From positions 124,001-188,000 of the forward strand of contig NZ_JAGEOJ010000002.1 in the NCBI RefSeq assembly GCF_017573505.1: a DNA stretch of 64,000 nt, given 5' to 3'. The stretch comes from Actinomadura barringtoniae. Lineage in GTDB: Bacteria; Actinomycetota; Actinomycetes; Streptosporangiales; Streptosporangiaceae. A program made the position numbers and the translations under genes. Below, piece after piece: positions 42,164-50,430 of this stretch. Numbering within the stretch: the first letter of the stretch is position 1; each line of letters opens with the position of its first letter. The notes below the pieces were generated by a model, which worked only from the letters and a program-made list of their open reading frames with translations, had not been told where the DNA came from and did no database searches.

Positions 42164-43585
42164 TCAGGACCCCCGTACCTCCCGGATGGCCCTCGCCAGC
42201 AACGCGACCCCCTCGCCGATGGCGCTCTCGCCGAGGATGGCGTAACCGAAGATGAGTCCGCCCGGTCCAGGACCCGCGATCCTGTACGGGCCGACGCCGT
42301 TGATGCCGAGCCCGTGCCGGGCGGCGGCCGCAACCACCGCCGCCTCCTCGAGATCGGGCGGGAGCCAGGCGACCACGTGCTGCCCGGCGGCGACCCCGGC
42401 CGGTTCCAGATCGGGCAGGCGAGTGCGCAGGGCGTTCAGCAGCGCGTCACGGCGGCGGCGGTACACCGGACGCATCCGGCGCAGATGGCGGTCGAACTCG
42501 CCGCGCATGAGGAAGTCGGCGAACGTCAACTGGTCGATGACCGGCGACCCCCGGTCGGCGAGCACCTTCGCCGCGGTGACATCGGCGACCAGGTGGGGAG
42601 GCAGCACCATCCAGCCGAGCCGCAGCCCCGGCGCGAGCGTCTTGCTGGCCGTTCCGCAGTAGACGATGTCGTCCGGCGCCAGGCCCTGCATGGCGCCCAC
42701 CGGCGACCGGTCGTAGCGGTACTCCGCGTCGTAGTCGTCCTCGACCACGATCGCGCCGCGCCGCCTCGCCCAGCGGATCACCTCCGCCCTCGCGCCGGCC
42801 GGCAGCACTCCCCCGGTGGGCCACTGATGCGACGGCGTGAGCACGACCGCGTCCGCGTCGGTCTGATGGAGCGCGTCGACCTGGACCCCGTTCGGGCCCA
42901 CCGGGATCCCGACCACGTCCAGACCGGCGGCGCCGGCCAGCACCCGGGCGTCGTCGTTGGCCGACGGGTCCTCCAGGGCGATCCGCCTGGCGCCGTGCCG
43001 GACGAGCACCTGGATCAGCAGCGAGATGCCCTGCCCGTAGCCGTTGCAGATCACCATGTTGCCCGGGACGGCCGACGTGCCGCGCACCCGGTTGAGGTAG
43101 TCGCACAGAGCCTCGTGCAGCTCCGGCACCCCCCGCCCGTCAAGGTAGGCGAACCGGTCGTTCGGCGCAGTCGCGAGCACGGTACGGACCGAGCGCAGCC
43201 AGGCCGCCCGCGGGAACTGCGACACGTCCGTACGCCCGTACCCGAAGTCGATCCTGAGACCGGTGCCGCGCGCGACCGGCCGCGACGCCGGAGCCGCGTC
43301 GGGCGGCATGGACGCGGCGACCTGCGTGTAACCGCCCGACCGGCTGGTGAGGTAGCCCTCGGCGACGAGCTGCTGGTAGGCCTCCACGACCACCCCACGA
43401 GAGACCCCGAGACCGGCCGCGAGCGTACGAGTGGGCGGCAGCGAAGCCTCCGCCCGCAGCCGTCCCGCCCGGATGCTCGCCCGGATGGACATCTCGATCT
43501 GCCGATGCAGAGGCACCCCGCCATCGCGATCCAGCTCGATGAGCAGGTCCTCCGCCGGCCCCGAATTCGTCCTCGATCGGCCCAC
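42164..43585 (-). CDS. MocR-type regulator (GntR HTH fused to aminotransferase domain)
   Basis: This 473-residue protein has a GntR winged helix at 15-85 (LHRQIEMSIRASIRAGRL, LAAGLGVSRGVVVEAYQQLV). A fold-type I aminotransferase domain follows, with PLP-binding Lys315 in YCGTASKTLAPGLRLGW and DDYDAEYRYDR. MocR/PdxR proteins sense PLP or amino-compound adducts and control neighbouring genes. It follows the M19 dipeptidase gene by 57 bases on the same strand, so it may regulate a PLP or amino-acid function elsewhere. Short tandem repeats lie just after its stop (42131-42165). Confidence 0.9.
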   Translation of the reverse strand: MGRSRTNSGPAEDLLIELDRDGGVPLHRQIEMSIRASIRAGRLRAEASLPPTRTLAAGLGVSRGVVVEAYQQLVAEGYLTSRSGGYTQVAASMPPDAAPASRPVARGTGLRIDFGYGRTDVSQFPRAAWLRSVRTVLATAPNDRFAYLDGRGVPELHEALCDYLNRVRGTSAVPGNMVICNGYGQGISLLIQVLVRHGARRIALEDPSANDDARVLAGAAGLDVVGIPVGPNGVQVDALHQTDADAVVLTPSHQWPTGGVLPAGARAEVIRWARRRGAIVVEDDYDAEYRYDRSPVGAMQGLAPDDIVYCGTASKTLAPGLRLGWMVLPPHLVADVTAAKVLADRGSPVIDQLTFADFLMRGEFDRHLRRMRPVYRRRRDALLNALRTRLPDLEPAGVAAGQHVVAWLPPDLEEAAVVAAAARHGLGINGVGPYRIAGPGPGGLIFGYAILGESAIGEGVALLARAIREVRGS

Positions 43586-43642
43586 AGAACCGGACCCTAT
43601 CCGCGCACGCTCACAACGGCTCGGGAAGCTCGGGCTTCCCGC

Positions 43643-44683
43643 TCAGGCGGGGCGTCCCAGTTCTTTGCGGAAGAGGTGATGGACGTTCTCGCCCATGATC
43701 TTCAGGATGTCGGACTCGGGGTGGCCGCGGCGGAGGAGTGCCTCGGTGACCAGGGGCATGCCGCGCGGGCCGTCGAGGCCGGGGACGACGGCGTTGGTGT
43801 CGAAACCGGCCAGGGCGCTGAGGTCCTCGCAGCAGGGCGGGGTGAGCTCGAGCTTGACCTCGCGGATGAAGTCGGGGCCGAGGCCGACGTGGTCGATTCC
43901 CGCGACGGAGGCCACGTGCTCGATGTGGTCGACGAGGCGGTCGATGGTGTAGCCGCCGGGATCCTCGCTGAGGAAGCCCGCGAGGAAGTTGACGCACACC
44001 ACCCCGCCGGTCGCGGCCACACCTCGGAGCTGGTCGTCGGTGAGGTTGCGGTGATGGTCGCGCAAGGCCCGGGCCGAGGAATGCGTCGCCATGACCGGAC
44101 GCGTGGCCAGCTCCAGGACGTGCGCGACGCCGGACGCCCCCAGATGCGAGACATCGAAGATCACGCCCAGCCGTTCCAGCTCGGCCAGCGCCTCGACCCC
44201 GGCGCCGGTCAGGCGGCTGCCGGTGGCGTCCTCCCCGCTGCCGTCGGCCAATGGCGTACGGCCCCAGTGCGCGATCGAGGCCACCCGCACGCCCAGCCGA
44301 TGCAGAGTGGAGAACAGCTCCACGTTCGCGTCCAGGCCGGGGGCGCTCTCCAGGGCCAGCACCAGGGCGATCTTCCCCTCCCCCAGCGCCCGGTCGATCT
44401 CCTCCCCGTCGCGGCACAGGCTCACCTCGTCGGCGTTCCCCTCGGCGAGCACATGCGCCGCCTCGACCATCCGCAGCGTCTCGCGCAACGACCCCTCAGG
44501 CCGGAACTGCTCGTCGATGAAGACCGGGAGAACCTGCAGGTCCACGCCTCCGTCGCGCAGCTGAGGCAACCAGCGTTCCCGAAAGAACTCGGCCCACTGC
44601 GCAGGCGGGCGGGCGGCCACGACCATCAGCAGGTCATTGTGGGTGTCGGCCACGACGGCCCGGCGATGCAGCTCAGCGGACAT
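43643..44683 (-). CDS. Membrane-dipeptidase-like metalloenzyme (M19)
   Basis: ATG at 44683 with GAGGAGGG upstream gives 346 residues. Renal-dipeptidase motifs are present: VADTHNDLLM (metal-binding His-x-Asp), ALVLALESAPGLD, LGVIFDVSHLG, PVMATHSSARAL and IDHVGLGPDFI. These binuclear zinc enzymes cleave dipeptides, including D-amino-acid and dehydropeptides. There is no signal peptide, so it is cytoplasmic here. It is co-directional with the MocR gene downstream and divergent from the Rv1733c-like gene. Confidence 0.88.
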   Translation of the reverse strand: MSAELHRRAVVADTHNDLLMVVAARPPAQWAEFFRERWLPQLRDGGVDLQVLPVFIDEQFRPEGSLRETLRMVEAAHVLAEGNADEVSLCRDGEEIDRALGEGKIALVLALESAPGLDANVELFSTLHRLGVRVASIAHWGRTPLADGSGEDATGSRLTGAGVEALAELERLGVIFDVSHLGASGVAHVLELATRPVMATHSSARALRDHHRNLTDDQLRGVAATGGVVCVNFLAGFLSEDPGGYTIDRLVDHIEHVASVAGIDHVGLGPDFIREVKLELTPPCCEDLSALAGFDTNAVVPGLDGPRGMPLVTEALLRRGHPESDILKIMGENVHHLFRKELGRPA

Positions 44684-44955
44684 CTCAGTTCCCTCCTCTA
44701 CCGGCGAGAGGCAGCCTATGGCCGCCGGCCGCGGCGGAGGTAGGTCGAAGATCGCGGATGGCCACGTGCGCTGCGCGCCGTGCGGCACCCCGGCCAGAGG
44801 TGATCAGTGGAGTGCCGGACGGCCCGAACGTCCTGGCGGAACGGGACGTCCGCCCTACGCTCCGCCGTCGGCAGGCCCGTCCGGCAGAGGCTTCCGCACC
44901 TGCCGCACCCTGTTCGGCCCTGCCTACCGTCGTCTCGGAACGTTCGGGAGGAGCG

Positions 44956-45549
44956 ATGAAGCGACCGAGAACTCACAGGGCTTGGAAAAGGCTGGACCGA
45001 GTCCGGCGCCGCCTCGGACTCGACCGCAACGAGCTGCGGCGGGAGATCGACCACACCCAGTGGACGATCGGCTTCGTGATGCTGGTCGTGTACCTGGCGG
45101 TGGCGCCGCCGGTCTCGGTACGGGCCGGCGAGGCGGCCTACCACGCGGGACTGCGGTCGGAGCGAAACCAGGCGGCCACCCGCCACCAAGTCCTCGCGAC
45201 CGTCGCGCGGATCAAGACGTCGAACGGACCGTACGGGCAGGACGACACCTACCTGACCTGGACGGCGCCCGACGGCACCTCCCGCACCGCCGCGACGGCC
45301 GTGCAGCCGTCCGACAAGCCGGGCTCCCAGCGACTCGTCTGGGTGAACGAGGCGGGGCGGCCGACGACCAAGCCGAAGGTCGGTTCGCAGACCGTCTCTG
45401 ACGCCGCGTTCGCCACCGGCACCGTCGCCGGGGTGACCGGGGCACCGTTCCTGGTCGTCTACCTGCTCGTGCGGCGCCGCTGCGACCGCCGCCGCGCCGA
45501 ACTCTGGGAGCAGAGCTGGGAACGGCTCGATCGGCGTCGCATCAACTGA
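44956..45549 (+). CDS. Rv1733c-like two-TM membrane protein
   Basis: ATG at 44956 with GGGAGGAG upstream gives 197 residues; the longer frame is not supported. TM1 is at about 40-58 (TIGFVMLVVYLAVAPPVSV) and TM2 at about 155-175 (FATGTVAGVTGAPFLVVYLL). Between them is an extracytoplasmic beta domain (TYLTWTAPDGTSRTA, QRLVWVNEAGRPTTKP). This is the layout of the mycobacterial Rv1733c family, whose type member belongs to the dormancy regulon. The neighbourhood also holds an Acg-type nitroreductase, which strengthens the comparison. Function unknown. Confidence 0.72.
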   Translation: MKRPRTHRAWKRLDRVRRRLGLDRNELRREIDHTQWTIGFVMLVVYLAVAPPVSVRAGEAAYHAGLRSERNQAATRHQVLATVARIKTSNGPYGQDDTYLTWTAPDGTSRTAATAVQPSDKPGSQRLVWVNEAGRPTTKPKVGSQTVSDAAFATGTVAGVTGAPFLVVYLLVRRRCDRRRAELWEQSWERLDRRRIN

Positions 45550-45925
45550 CGGCACGCCCCGCCTGCCTCGCGGGGGCGATCGTTCTCGGCACCCCGTCGT
45601 CGCCCCCAGACCGAACGTCCCGCTCGGTGAGGACGTTCGACCGGCTGACCGTACGGCCGGTCCGGGCGACGCTGACCGGGAGAAGCGGACGTCCCGATCG
45701 CGACTACGCGAGCCGGACAAACTGAACCTCATCACCCACCCGCACCCCTGGCAAGACCACCTCGGCGTCCACCTTCCGCCACACTGCCACCGGCGGGGCC
45801 ACCGGCTGGGTCACCGGCAGAGCCACCGGCGCCGAGCCGCCCGAGTCGAGCCGGAACGTTGCCCGGGTCGAGCGGCAACGGTCGCCCAGTCGGGCGGGAA
45901 CGGTCGCCCGGTCGAGTGGGAACGG
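45550..45925. other. Intergenic region with terminator-like hairpin
   Basis: The 376 bases between the Rv1733c-like gene and the nitroreductase gene (convergent) hold no credible gene. GGGGGCGA (45572-45579) and TCGCCCCC (45600-45607) can pair as a terminator stem. The last part carries a 22-base tandem repeat, listed separately. Confidence 0.5.
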
Positions 45926-45933
45926 TCAGGGCG
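45846..45933. repeat. Four imperfect 22-base tandem repeats
   Basis: Units begin at 45846, 45868, 45890 and 45912. The shared core is close to TCGAGCGGGAACGGTCGCCC with a few changes per copy. The last unit enters the final codons of the nitroreductase gene. There is no spacer, so it is not a CRISPR array; slippage-derived. Confidence 0.75.
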
Positions 45934-46894
45934 CCTCGAGGACGGCCGACACCGGCCGGCGCGGCGAGGAGGGCGCGGGCGGGCCGTACCCGAAGCGGAT
46001 CATCGCCTGGAGGTGCAGGTCGTGCTCGTTCTCCGCCCAGGGCAGGCGCATGTCCTGCAGGTCGAGCGGCTGGGTGAAGAGCGAGGTGGCCACCCCGTTG
46101 GCCGTGGCCGTCAGCAGAACGCGCTGGAGCGCCTGACCGGCCGCCAGCCAGATCGCGGGCCCCTCCCCCATCGTCGCGAGAGACGCCAGCTGCGGCGTCC
46201 GTTCGAACCGGACGCCGGGACGCTCGGTGTGCCACCAGTCCAGCCCGAAGTCACGCATCGGCGGCTCGCCGGGGCCCGGCCGAGGACCGAACGCGTACCG
46301 CGGCACCCCGTCGAGGCGGTGCCGGTCGGCGGTCCACAGGTCCAGTTCGTTCCGGTAGTCGGGGTCGGCGACGAGCTCCTGCTCAGCGTTACGGATGACG
46401 TCCTGCAGCTCGCGGGCCACATCGCGGTCGGCCGCCCACAGCTGGGCGCCCTCGGCGATCGCGGCCTCGATCATCTCCTTCACGACCGTGTCCGGCACCT
46501 GGCGTTCCTCGAACGGCAGCCTGTTGCTGCGCCGCCGGGCGATGGCCGTGAACAGCCTGGCGTCCTCCTCCGACCGCTCGGCCGGAACGCCCGAACGCAC
46601 CTCGGCGAGCAGCGTGCCGCCGCCCTCGCCGGCGGTGACGGTCACTTCGGGCCGCCGGCCCGCCGCCACCATCGCCAGCCGGAGGTTGAGCAGCGCCGCG
46701 CCGCAGCTGATCAGCATCGCCCTCCCGCGCGGGTCCAGCACGTTCAACCGCCGATCCGGATCGCTGTGCAGCTCCAGGACGGGGCCGGACCGCAGAACGA
46801 AGCGCCACGGCTGGGTGTTGTGCACCGAGGGCGCCAGGATCGCCGCTGACAGCAGGCTCCGCACCGATGCGTGATTCTCCAGAGGATTCGACAT
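45926..46894 (-). CDS. Acg-family nitroreductase-like flavoprotein
   Basis: This 322-residue protein matches the Acg/Rv2032/Rv3127 group: AILAPSVHNTQPWRFVLR near the start, PDRRLNVLDPRGRAMLISCGAALLNLRLA, RRRSNRLPFEERQVPD, and late LPWAENEHDLHLQAMIRFGYG. Acg proteins are double nitroreductase folds with a lid, and are thought to sequester FMN rather than reduce nitro compounds. In mycobacteria they belong to the hypoxia/NO regulon. Here the gene lies between the Rv1733c-like gene and the CoA-binding/PPOX pair. No DosR-like box was seen immediately upstream of it. Confidence 0.83.
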   Translation of the reverse strand: MSNPLENHASVRSLLSAAILAPSVHNTQPWRFVLRSGPVLELHSDPDRRLNVLDPRGRAMLISCGAALLNLRLAMVAAGRRPEVTVTAGEGGGTLLAEVRSGVPAERSEEDARLFTAIARRRSNRLPFEERQVPDTVVKEMIEAAIAEGAQLWAADRDVARELQDVIRNAEQELVADPDYRNELDLWTADRHRLDGVPRYAFGPRPGPGEPPMRDFGLDWWHTERPGVRFERTPQLASLATMGEGPAIWLAAGQALQRVLLTATANGVATSLFTQPLDLQDMRLPWAENEHDLHLQAMIRFGYGPPAPSSPRRPVSAVLEAP

Positions 46895-46922
46895 GACGCG
46901 TCTCCTTGTCCTGAGCTTCCGC

Positions 46923-46962
46923 CCGCCGCCGGCGGACCGTCACCGCCGCCGGCGGACCGTCA
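46923..46962. repeat. Two tandem 20-base repeats upstream of the nitroreductase gene
   Basis: The exact unit CCGCCGCCGGCGGACCGTCA occurs twice head to tail. Each unit contains the small dyad GCCGCCGGCGGA, so each copy can form a short hairpin. It lies between the nitroreductase start and the CoA-binding gene end. Confidence 0.7.
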
Positions 46963-46988
46963 TGAGCCGCTACCTGAAGGTCTTCGCC

Positions 46989-47465
46989 TCACACCTGCCT
47001 GGGGGCCTTACCGGTCCAGGTGGCCCAGCGGCGCAGGACCTTGTGCCCGGTGTCGGCGGTGGGGTCGAACATCAGCGGGCATCCGCCGTCGATCACCGTC
47101 ATCCCGTGCTGACGCCCGTACTCGACGGCCGTCGCCGAAACGCTCCCCGCCCCATAGAGGCGGTGCATCCACACGTGCCTGATACCGAGGTCGGCGCATT
47201 CGCGGACGGTGTCGTCGGCCGTCTCGGGTCTGGTGCCGATCACCACCGCGTCGACGCCACCGGGGACCGACTTCAGGTCCGAGTAACACCGGTCGCCCTC
47301 GACCTCCGCGGCGTTCGGGTTGATCGCGAACACCGTGTGGCCGCGAGCCCGCAACCGCTGGTACACCATGTTGGCGCCGTGGTCCTTCGGGCTCCGGGAC
47401 ACCCCTGTCACCGCGATGCGCTTGTTGGCCAGGAACTGCGCCGCGGCCTGCTTCATCGTGATCAT
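46989..47465 (-). CDS. CoA-binding-domain protein (YccU-like)
   Basis: The start at 47465 (ATGA overlap with the PPOX gene) gives 158 residues. The Rossmann CoA-binding domain is clear: KRIAVTGVSRSPKDHGANMV, HTVFAINPNAAEVEGDRCYS, DAVVIGTRPETADDTVREC and GIRHVWMHRLYGAGSVS. The C-terminal GGCPLMFDPTADTGHKVLR is the usual YccU ending, with a conserved Cys. These proteins bind CoA; the physiological role is not settled. Pairing with a flavin-binding protein suggests redox or CoA-thiol stress. Confidence 0.87.
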   Translation of the reverse strand: MITMKQAAAQFLANKRIAVTGVSRSPKDHGANMVYQRLRARGHTVFAINPNAAEVEGDRCYSDLKSVPGGVDAVVIGTRPETADDTVRECADLGIRHVWMHRLYGAGSVSATAVEYGRQHGMTVIDGGCPLMFDPTADTGHKVLRRWATWTGKAPRQV

Positions 47466-47935
47466 GGAATCGTCCTCTCCTTTCCGGAAGGCCTCCGACG
47501 TCGCGTCCGCACGTGGCAGCCGGAAATGTGGACCGGATCGATGCGCACGCACACGTCATCGCGGCCCGGAGGCCACGGCTTGATCAGGTCGTCCAGCAAC
47601 CAGACCGTGGCGGGCTCGGCGACGCGTTCGGCCATCCCGGTCACCTGCACGCTCCAGTAGTCCCGGTCGGCCTCGGCGACGCGTTCGACCTCGAAGCCGA
47701 TCAGTCCCGCACCCGCGACCGAGGCGAGCTCCGACCCCTCGGGCGCGCGGAAGACGATCGCATCGCCGAACATGACGAAGTGGACCGGGATCGCCGCCCG
47801 GCCGTGGGCCGTCGAGACCAGGACCCGGCCGGCCCCACCGGGCTTCAGCAGTTGGCCGCACTCCTCCGCACCCAGACCGCGGACGGTCCTCAGAGCGGAA
47901 TCGCGCGGCCGTTCCAGGCTGGCGAGATTCTTCAT
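47462..47935 (-). CDS. Pyridoxamine-5'-phosphate-oxidase-like flavin-binding protein
   Basis: ATG at 47935, with GAGAGG eight bases upstream, is preferred over a GTG nine bases earlier; this gives 157 residues. The split-barrel pattern is visible: AEECGQLLKPGGAGRVLVST, AIPVHFVMFGDAIVFRAPEG, VAGAGLIGFEVERV and YWSVQVTGMAERV. Such actinobacterial proteins bind FMN, F420 or haem and are often stress-induced. It is translationally coupled to the CoA-binding gene and divergent from the SQR-like gene, with a DosR-box-like dyad between. Confidence 0.82.
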   Translation of the reverse strand: MKNLASLERPRDSALRTVRGLGAEECGQLLKPGGAGRVLVSTAHGRAAIPVHFVMFGDAIVFRAPEGSELASVAGAGLIGFEVERVAEADRDYWSVQVTGMAERVAEPATVWLLDDLIKPWPPGRDDVCVRIDPVHISGCHVRTRRRRPSGKERTIP

Positions 47936-48028
47936 CGGACTCACCTCTCAGCCCGAGCATCTCGCCCACCCACTGCTCGGTCAGTAGGCCGAACGGCCGC
48001 TTCTCGACGTCCACAAGCCCTCTGACCA

Positions 48029-48042
48029 GGGGCGAAAGTCCC
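48029..48042. promoter_or_regulatory. DosR/DevR-box-like inverted repeat
   Basis: GGGGCGAAAGTCCC resembles the dormancy box GGGACTTNNGTCCC, with one mismatch in the left arm. It lies in the 143-base divergent region between the PPOX gene and the SQR-like gene, 37 bases before the latter's ATG. No DosR/DosS gene is in the window. Confidence 0.45.
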
Positions 48043-48078
48043 TAGGGCTGTCACACCGAGCCGAGGGACCGTGGAGTC

Positions 48079-49338
48079 ATGAAGAAGAAGCGGATCGTGA
48101 TTCTTGGGGCGGGGACCGGCGGCACACTCGTCGCCAACCGGTTGCGGCGCGTCTACACCGAGGACGAGGCGAAGATCGTCGTGGTCGACCAGGACGACGA
48201 CCACGTCTACCAGCCGGGCCTGTTGTTCGTGCCGTTCGGGCTCGCCGAGCCGGATGAGATCGTCCGGCCCCGGCACCGCCAGCTGCACGACGGGATCCTG
48301 TTCCGCCGGTCCGCGGTCGACCGGGTGGATCTGGAGGCCCGCAACGTGCGCCTGGCCGATGGGACGATCTTCAGCTACGACGTGCTGGTGGTGGCCACCG
48401 GTTCCGTCCTGATGCCGGAGGAGACCGAGGGCCTGACCGGGCCTGGGTGGATGGAGAAGGTCTTCACCTTCTACGACCTCCAGGGCGCGGTCGGCCTGCA
48501 CGACGCCCTCAAGGCCTTCCGTGGCGGCCGGCTGGTGGTCAACGTCGTCGACATGCCGATCAAGTGCCCGGTCGCGCCGCTGGAGTTCTGCTTCCTGGCC
48601 GACTGGTACTTCCGGCGGCGCGGGATCCGGGACCGGGTCGAGCTGACCTACGTGACGCCGCTGGACGCCGCGTTCACCAAGCCGGTGGCCGCCAAGACCC
48701 TCGGTGGCCTGCTGGAGGCCAAGGACATCCAGCTGGTGACCGAGTTCAACACCGGCACCGTGGAGGTCGGCGGTGGCGGCGACCTTCAGGGGCGGCTGAT
48801 CTCCTACGACGAGCGCGAGGTGGATTTCGATCTGGGAGTCGTCGTCCCCGTGCACGGCGGTGCCGCCTACATCGAACGCTCGCCGGGACTCGGCGACGAG
48901 CTCGGATTCGTTCCGGTGGACGAGCACACGCTGCAGTCGCACGTCAGCCCGAACGTCTTCGCCATCGGCGACGCCGCGGGCGTGCCGACCTCCAAGGCCG
49001 GCTCGGTCACCCACTTCGAGGGCGAGGTCCTGGTGGAGAACGTGCGGCGCTTCCTGGCGGGAAAGCCGCTGGACGCCTCGTTCGACGGGCACGCCAACTG
49101 CTTCATCGAGACCGGCTTCCACAAGGCCCTGCTGATCGACTTCAACTACGACACCGAACCGCTGCCCGGTCACTTCCCGGCCGCGGCGGGGCTGCCGTTG
49201 CTGCGGGAGTCGCACCTGAACCATCTCGGCAAGCTGATGTTCCAGTGGTTCTACTGGCACGGCCTGCTGCCCGGCCACGGGATCCCCGGTATCGGCTCGG
49301 CGATGCCCGAACGCGGCAAACACCACGAGCCCGCCTGA
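48079..49338 (+). CDS. Sulfide:quinone-oxidoreductase-like FAD protein
   Basis: This 419-residue flavoprotein has FAD motif IVILGAGTGGTLVANRL near 6, YDVLVVATGS near 100, and NVFAIGDAAGVPTSKAG near 292. Cys163 in MPIKCPVAPLEF and Cys341 in GHANCFIETG match the two redox-active cysteines of sulfide:quinone oxidoreductases (about 156 and 347 in the Aquifex enzyme). An additional Cys171 is present. The C-terminal part is amphipathic and aromatic (LMFQWFYWHGLLPGHGIPG), suited to membrane association. It should oxidise sulfide or persulfide and pass electrons to quinone. The TusE-like and DsrE-like genes follow on the same strand. Confidence 0.8.
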   Translation: MKKKRIVILGAGTGGTLVANRLRRVYTEDEAKIVVVDQDDDHVYQPGLLFVPFGLAEPDEIVRPRHRQLHDGILFRRSAVDRVDLEARNVRLADGTIFSYDVLVVATGSVLMPEETEGLTGPGWMEKVFTFYDLQGAVGLHDALKAFRGGRLVVNVVDMPIKCPVAPLEFCFLADWYFRRRGIRDRVELTYVTPLDAAFTKPVAAKTLGGLLEAKDIQLVTEFNTGTVEVGGGGDLQGRLISYDEREVDFDLGVVVPVHGGAAYIERSPGLGDELGFVPVDEHTLQSHVSPNVFAIGDAAGVPTSKAGSVTHFEGEVLVENVRRFLAGKPLDASFDGHANCFIETGFHKALLIDFNYDTEPLPGHFPAAAGLPLLRESHLNHLGKLMFQWFYWHGLLPGHGIPGIGSAMPERGKHHEPA

Positions 49339-49428
49339 CGGCCATCCCGCCTGACGGCCATGGCGCCCCGCCGCAAAGACCCGACAACGAGCCGCCCATA
49401 ACGAGTCGCCCGAAAGGAAGGTGCCCCC

Positions 49429-49746
49429 ATGCCGACCGCCAGCTACTCCCACAAGACCGTCAGCCTCACCGACGACGGCTTCTTCGAAGACCCCGCCCAG
49501 TGGACCGAGGACATGGCCCCTGAGATCGCCAAGACCGCCGGCATCGACGAGCTCACCGAGCAGCACTGGCAGGTCATCAGGTTCATGCGCGCCAAGTACG
49601 ACACCGACGGCACCGGCCCCAGCGTGCGTGCCCTGGGAAAGACGTCCGGGGTCACCGTCAAGGAGCTCTATCAGCTCTTCCCCAAGGGCCCGGCCAAGCT
49701 CGCCGCGAAGATCGCCGGTATCCCCAAGCCCCGCGGCTGCATCTGA
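49429..49746 (+). CDS. TusE/DsrC-family sulfur-carrier protein
   Basis: This 105-residue protein has the DsrC/TusE signature DDGFFEDPAQWTEDMAPEIAK, LTEQHWQVIRFMR, GVTVKELYQLFPKGPAKLAAKIAG and the penultimate Cys104 in PKPRGCI. The second cysteine of true DsrC, about ten residues earlier, is absent. It is therefore of the TusE or single-Cys type, able to carry a persulfide on Cys104 but not to form the DsrC trisulfide. It is in line with the SQR-like and DsrE-like genes. Confidence 0.9.
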   Translation: MPTASYSHKTVSLTDDGFFEDPAQWTEDMAPEIAKTAGIDELTEQHWQVIRFMRAKYDTDGTGPSVRALGKTSGVTVKELYQLFPKGPAKLAAKIAGIPKPRGCI

Positions 49747-49761
49747 GAGGAGCGTCTCGTC

Positions 49762-50223
49762 ATGAGCATGGAGAAGATCTCGATCATCGTGTCCAAGGGC
49801 TCCCTGGAAGGGATCTACCCGGCACTGATCATGGCCAACGGCGCGCGCGCCGAAGGCATCGAGGCCAACCTGTTCTTCACCTTCTTCGGCCTGGACGCCG
49901 TCTCCACGAAGCGCAGCGGGCACGTCAAGATCGGCGCCGTCGGCAACCCAGGTCTGCATCTGGCCACGTTCATCGGCGCGCTGCCCGGCGTATCGGGCCT
50001 GATGACCCGTTACATGGCGCGCAAGATGGACCGGCTCGACATTCCCCCGATCCCCGAGTTCATCGAGATGATCTCCGACACCGGTGCCGGGCTCTACGCC
50101 TGCAAGGCGGCCTGCGACCTGTTCGGCCTGACCAAGGACGACCTGGTTCCCCAGGTCAAGGACATCATCACGGTCGGAGAGTTCTACGAGATCGCGGAAG
50201 GCGGGCAGATCGTCTACACCTGA
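49762..50223 (+). CDS. DsrE/DsrE2-like sulfur-relay protein
   Basis: This 153-residue DsrE-superfamily protein has KISIIVSKGSLEGIYPALIM at the N-terminus, a hydrophobic ANLFFTFFGLDAV and two cysteines, Cys114 and Cys118, in GLYACKAACDLFG, the likely persulfide-carrying site. GRAVY-rich segments (TFIGALPGVSGLM) are typical of DsrE2-type proteins that sit near membranes. It follows the TusE-like gene by 15 bases. Together they form a relay that could move sulfane sulfur from the SQR-like enzyme. Confidence 0.87.
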   Translation: MSMEKISIIVSKGSLEGIYPALIMANGARAEGIEANLFFTFFGLDAVSTKRSGHVKIGAVGNPGLHLATFIGALPGVSGLMTRYMARKMDRLDIPPIPEFIEMISDTGAGLYACKAACDLFGLTKDDLVPQVKDIITVGEFYEIAEGGQIVYT

Positions 50224-50263
50224 CCGCTGGTCACGGCACCCGGACAAGGAGGCCTCAGCGTCA

Positions 50264-50280
50264 CGCCGACGGCGTCGGCG
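50264..50280 (+). terminator. Hairpin after the DsrE-like gene
   Basis: CGCCGAC-GGC-GTCGGCG is a perfect seven-pair stem about 40 bases after the stop, probably ending the SQR-TusE-DsrE transcript. Confidence 0.5.
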
Positions 50281-50281
50281 C

Positions 50282-50376
50282 CATGCCGACGATCCATCGT
50301 GCGCCATGCCGACGATCCGTCATGCGTCATGCGTCATGCGTCATGCGTCATGCCGACGATCCGTCATGCCGACGAT
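50282..50376. repeat. Nested short repeats (CGTCATG x5 and CATGCCGACGAT x4)
   Basis: CGTCATG occurs five times in exact tandem (50318-50352). CATGCCGACGAT occurs at 50282, 50305, 50349 and 50365. The array lies between the sulfur-relay operon and the permease operator. There are no CRISPR-like spacers. Confidence 0.85.
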
Positions 50377-50384
50377 GCGTCAGA

Positions 50385-50401
50385 ATACCCAGACCGGGTA
50401 T
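50385..50401. promoter_or_regulatory. CsoR/CstR-like inverted repeat before the permease gene
   Basis: ATACCC-AGACC-GGGTAT is a six-base inverted repeat of the kind bound by the CsoR/RcnR/CstR family, 30 bases before the permease start. CstR members sense persulfides, which would fit the sulfur genes next to it. No csoR-type gene is in the window. Confidence 0.5.
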
Positions 50402-50430
50402 GGCATGGCCTTGCGTGAGCTGGAGGCGAG

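Noticed and set aside
44850..44870. GGGACGTCC before the Rv1733c-like gene as a DosR box
   Set aside because: The arms are adjacent with no four-base spacer, unlike the dormancy box.
45846..45933. CRISPR array
   Set aside because: The repeats are contiguous and imperfect, without unique spacers; the same holds for the array at 50282-50376.
49429..49746. True DsrC of dissimilatory sulfite reduction
   Set aside because: Only the penultimate Cys is present and there is no dsrAB; TusE-like carrier is the safer reading.
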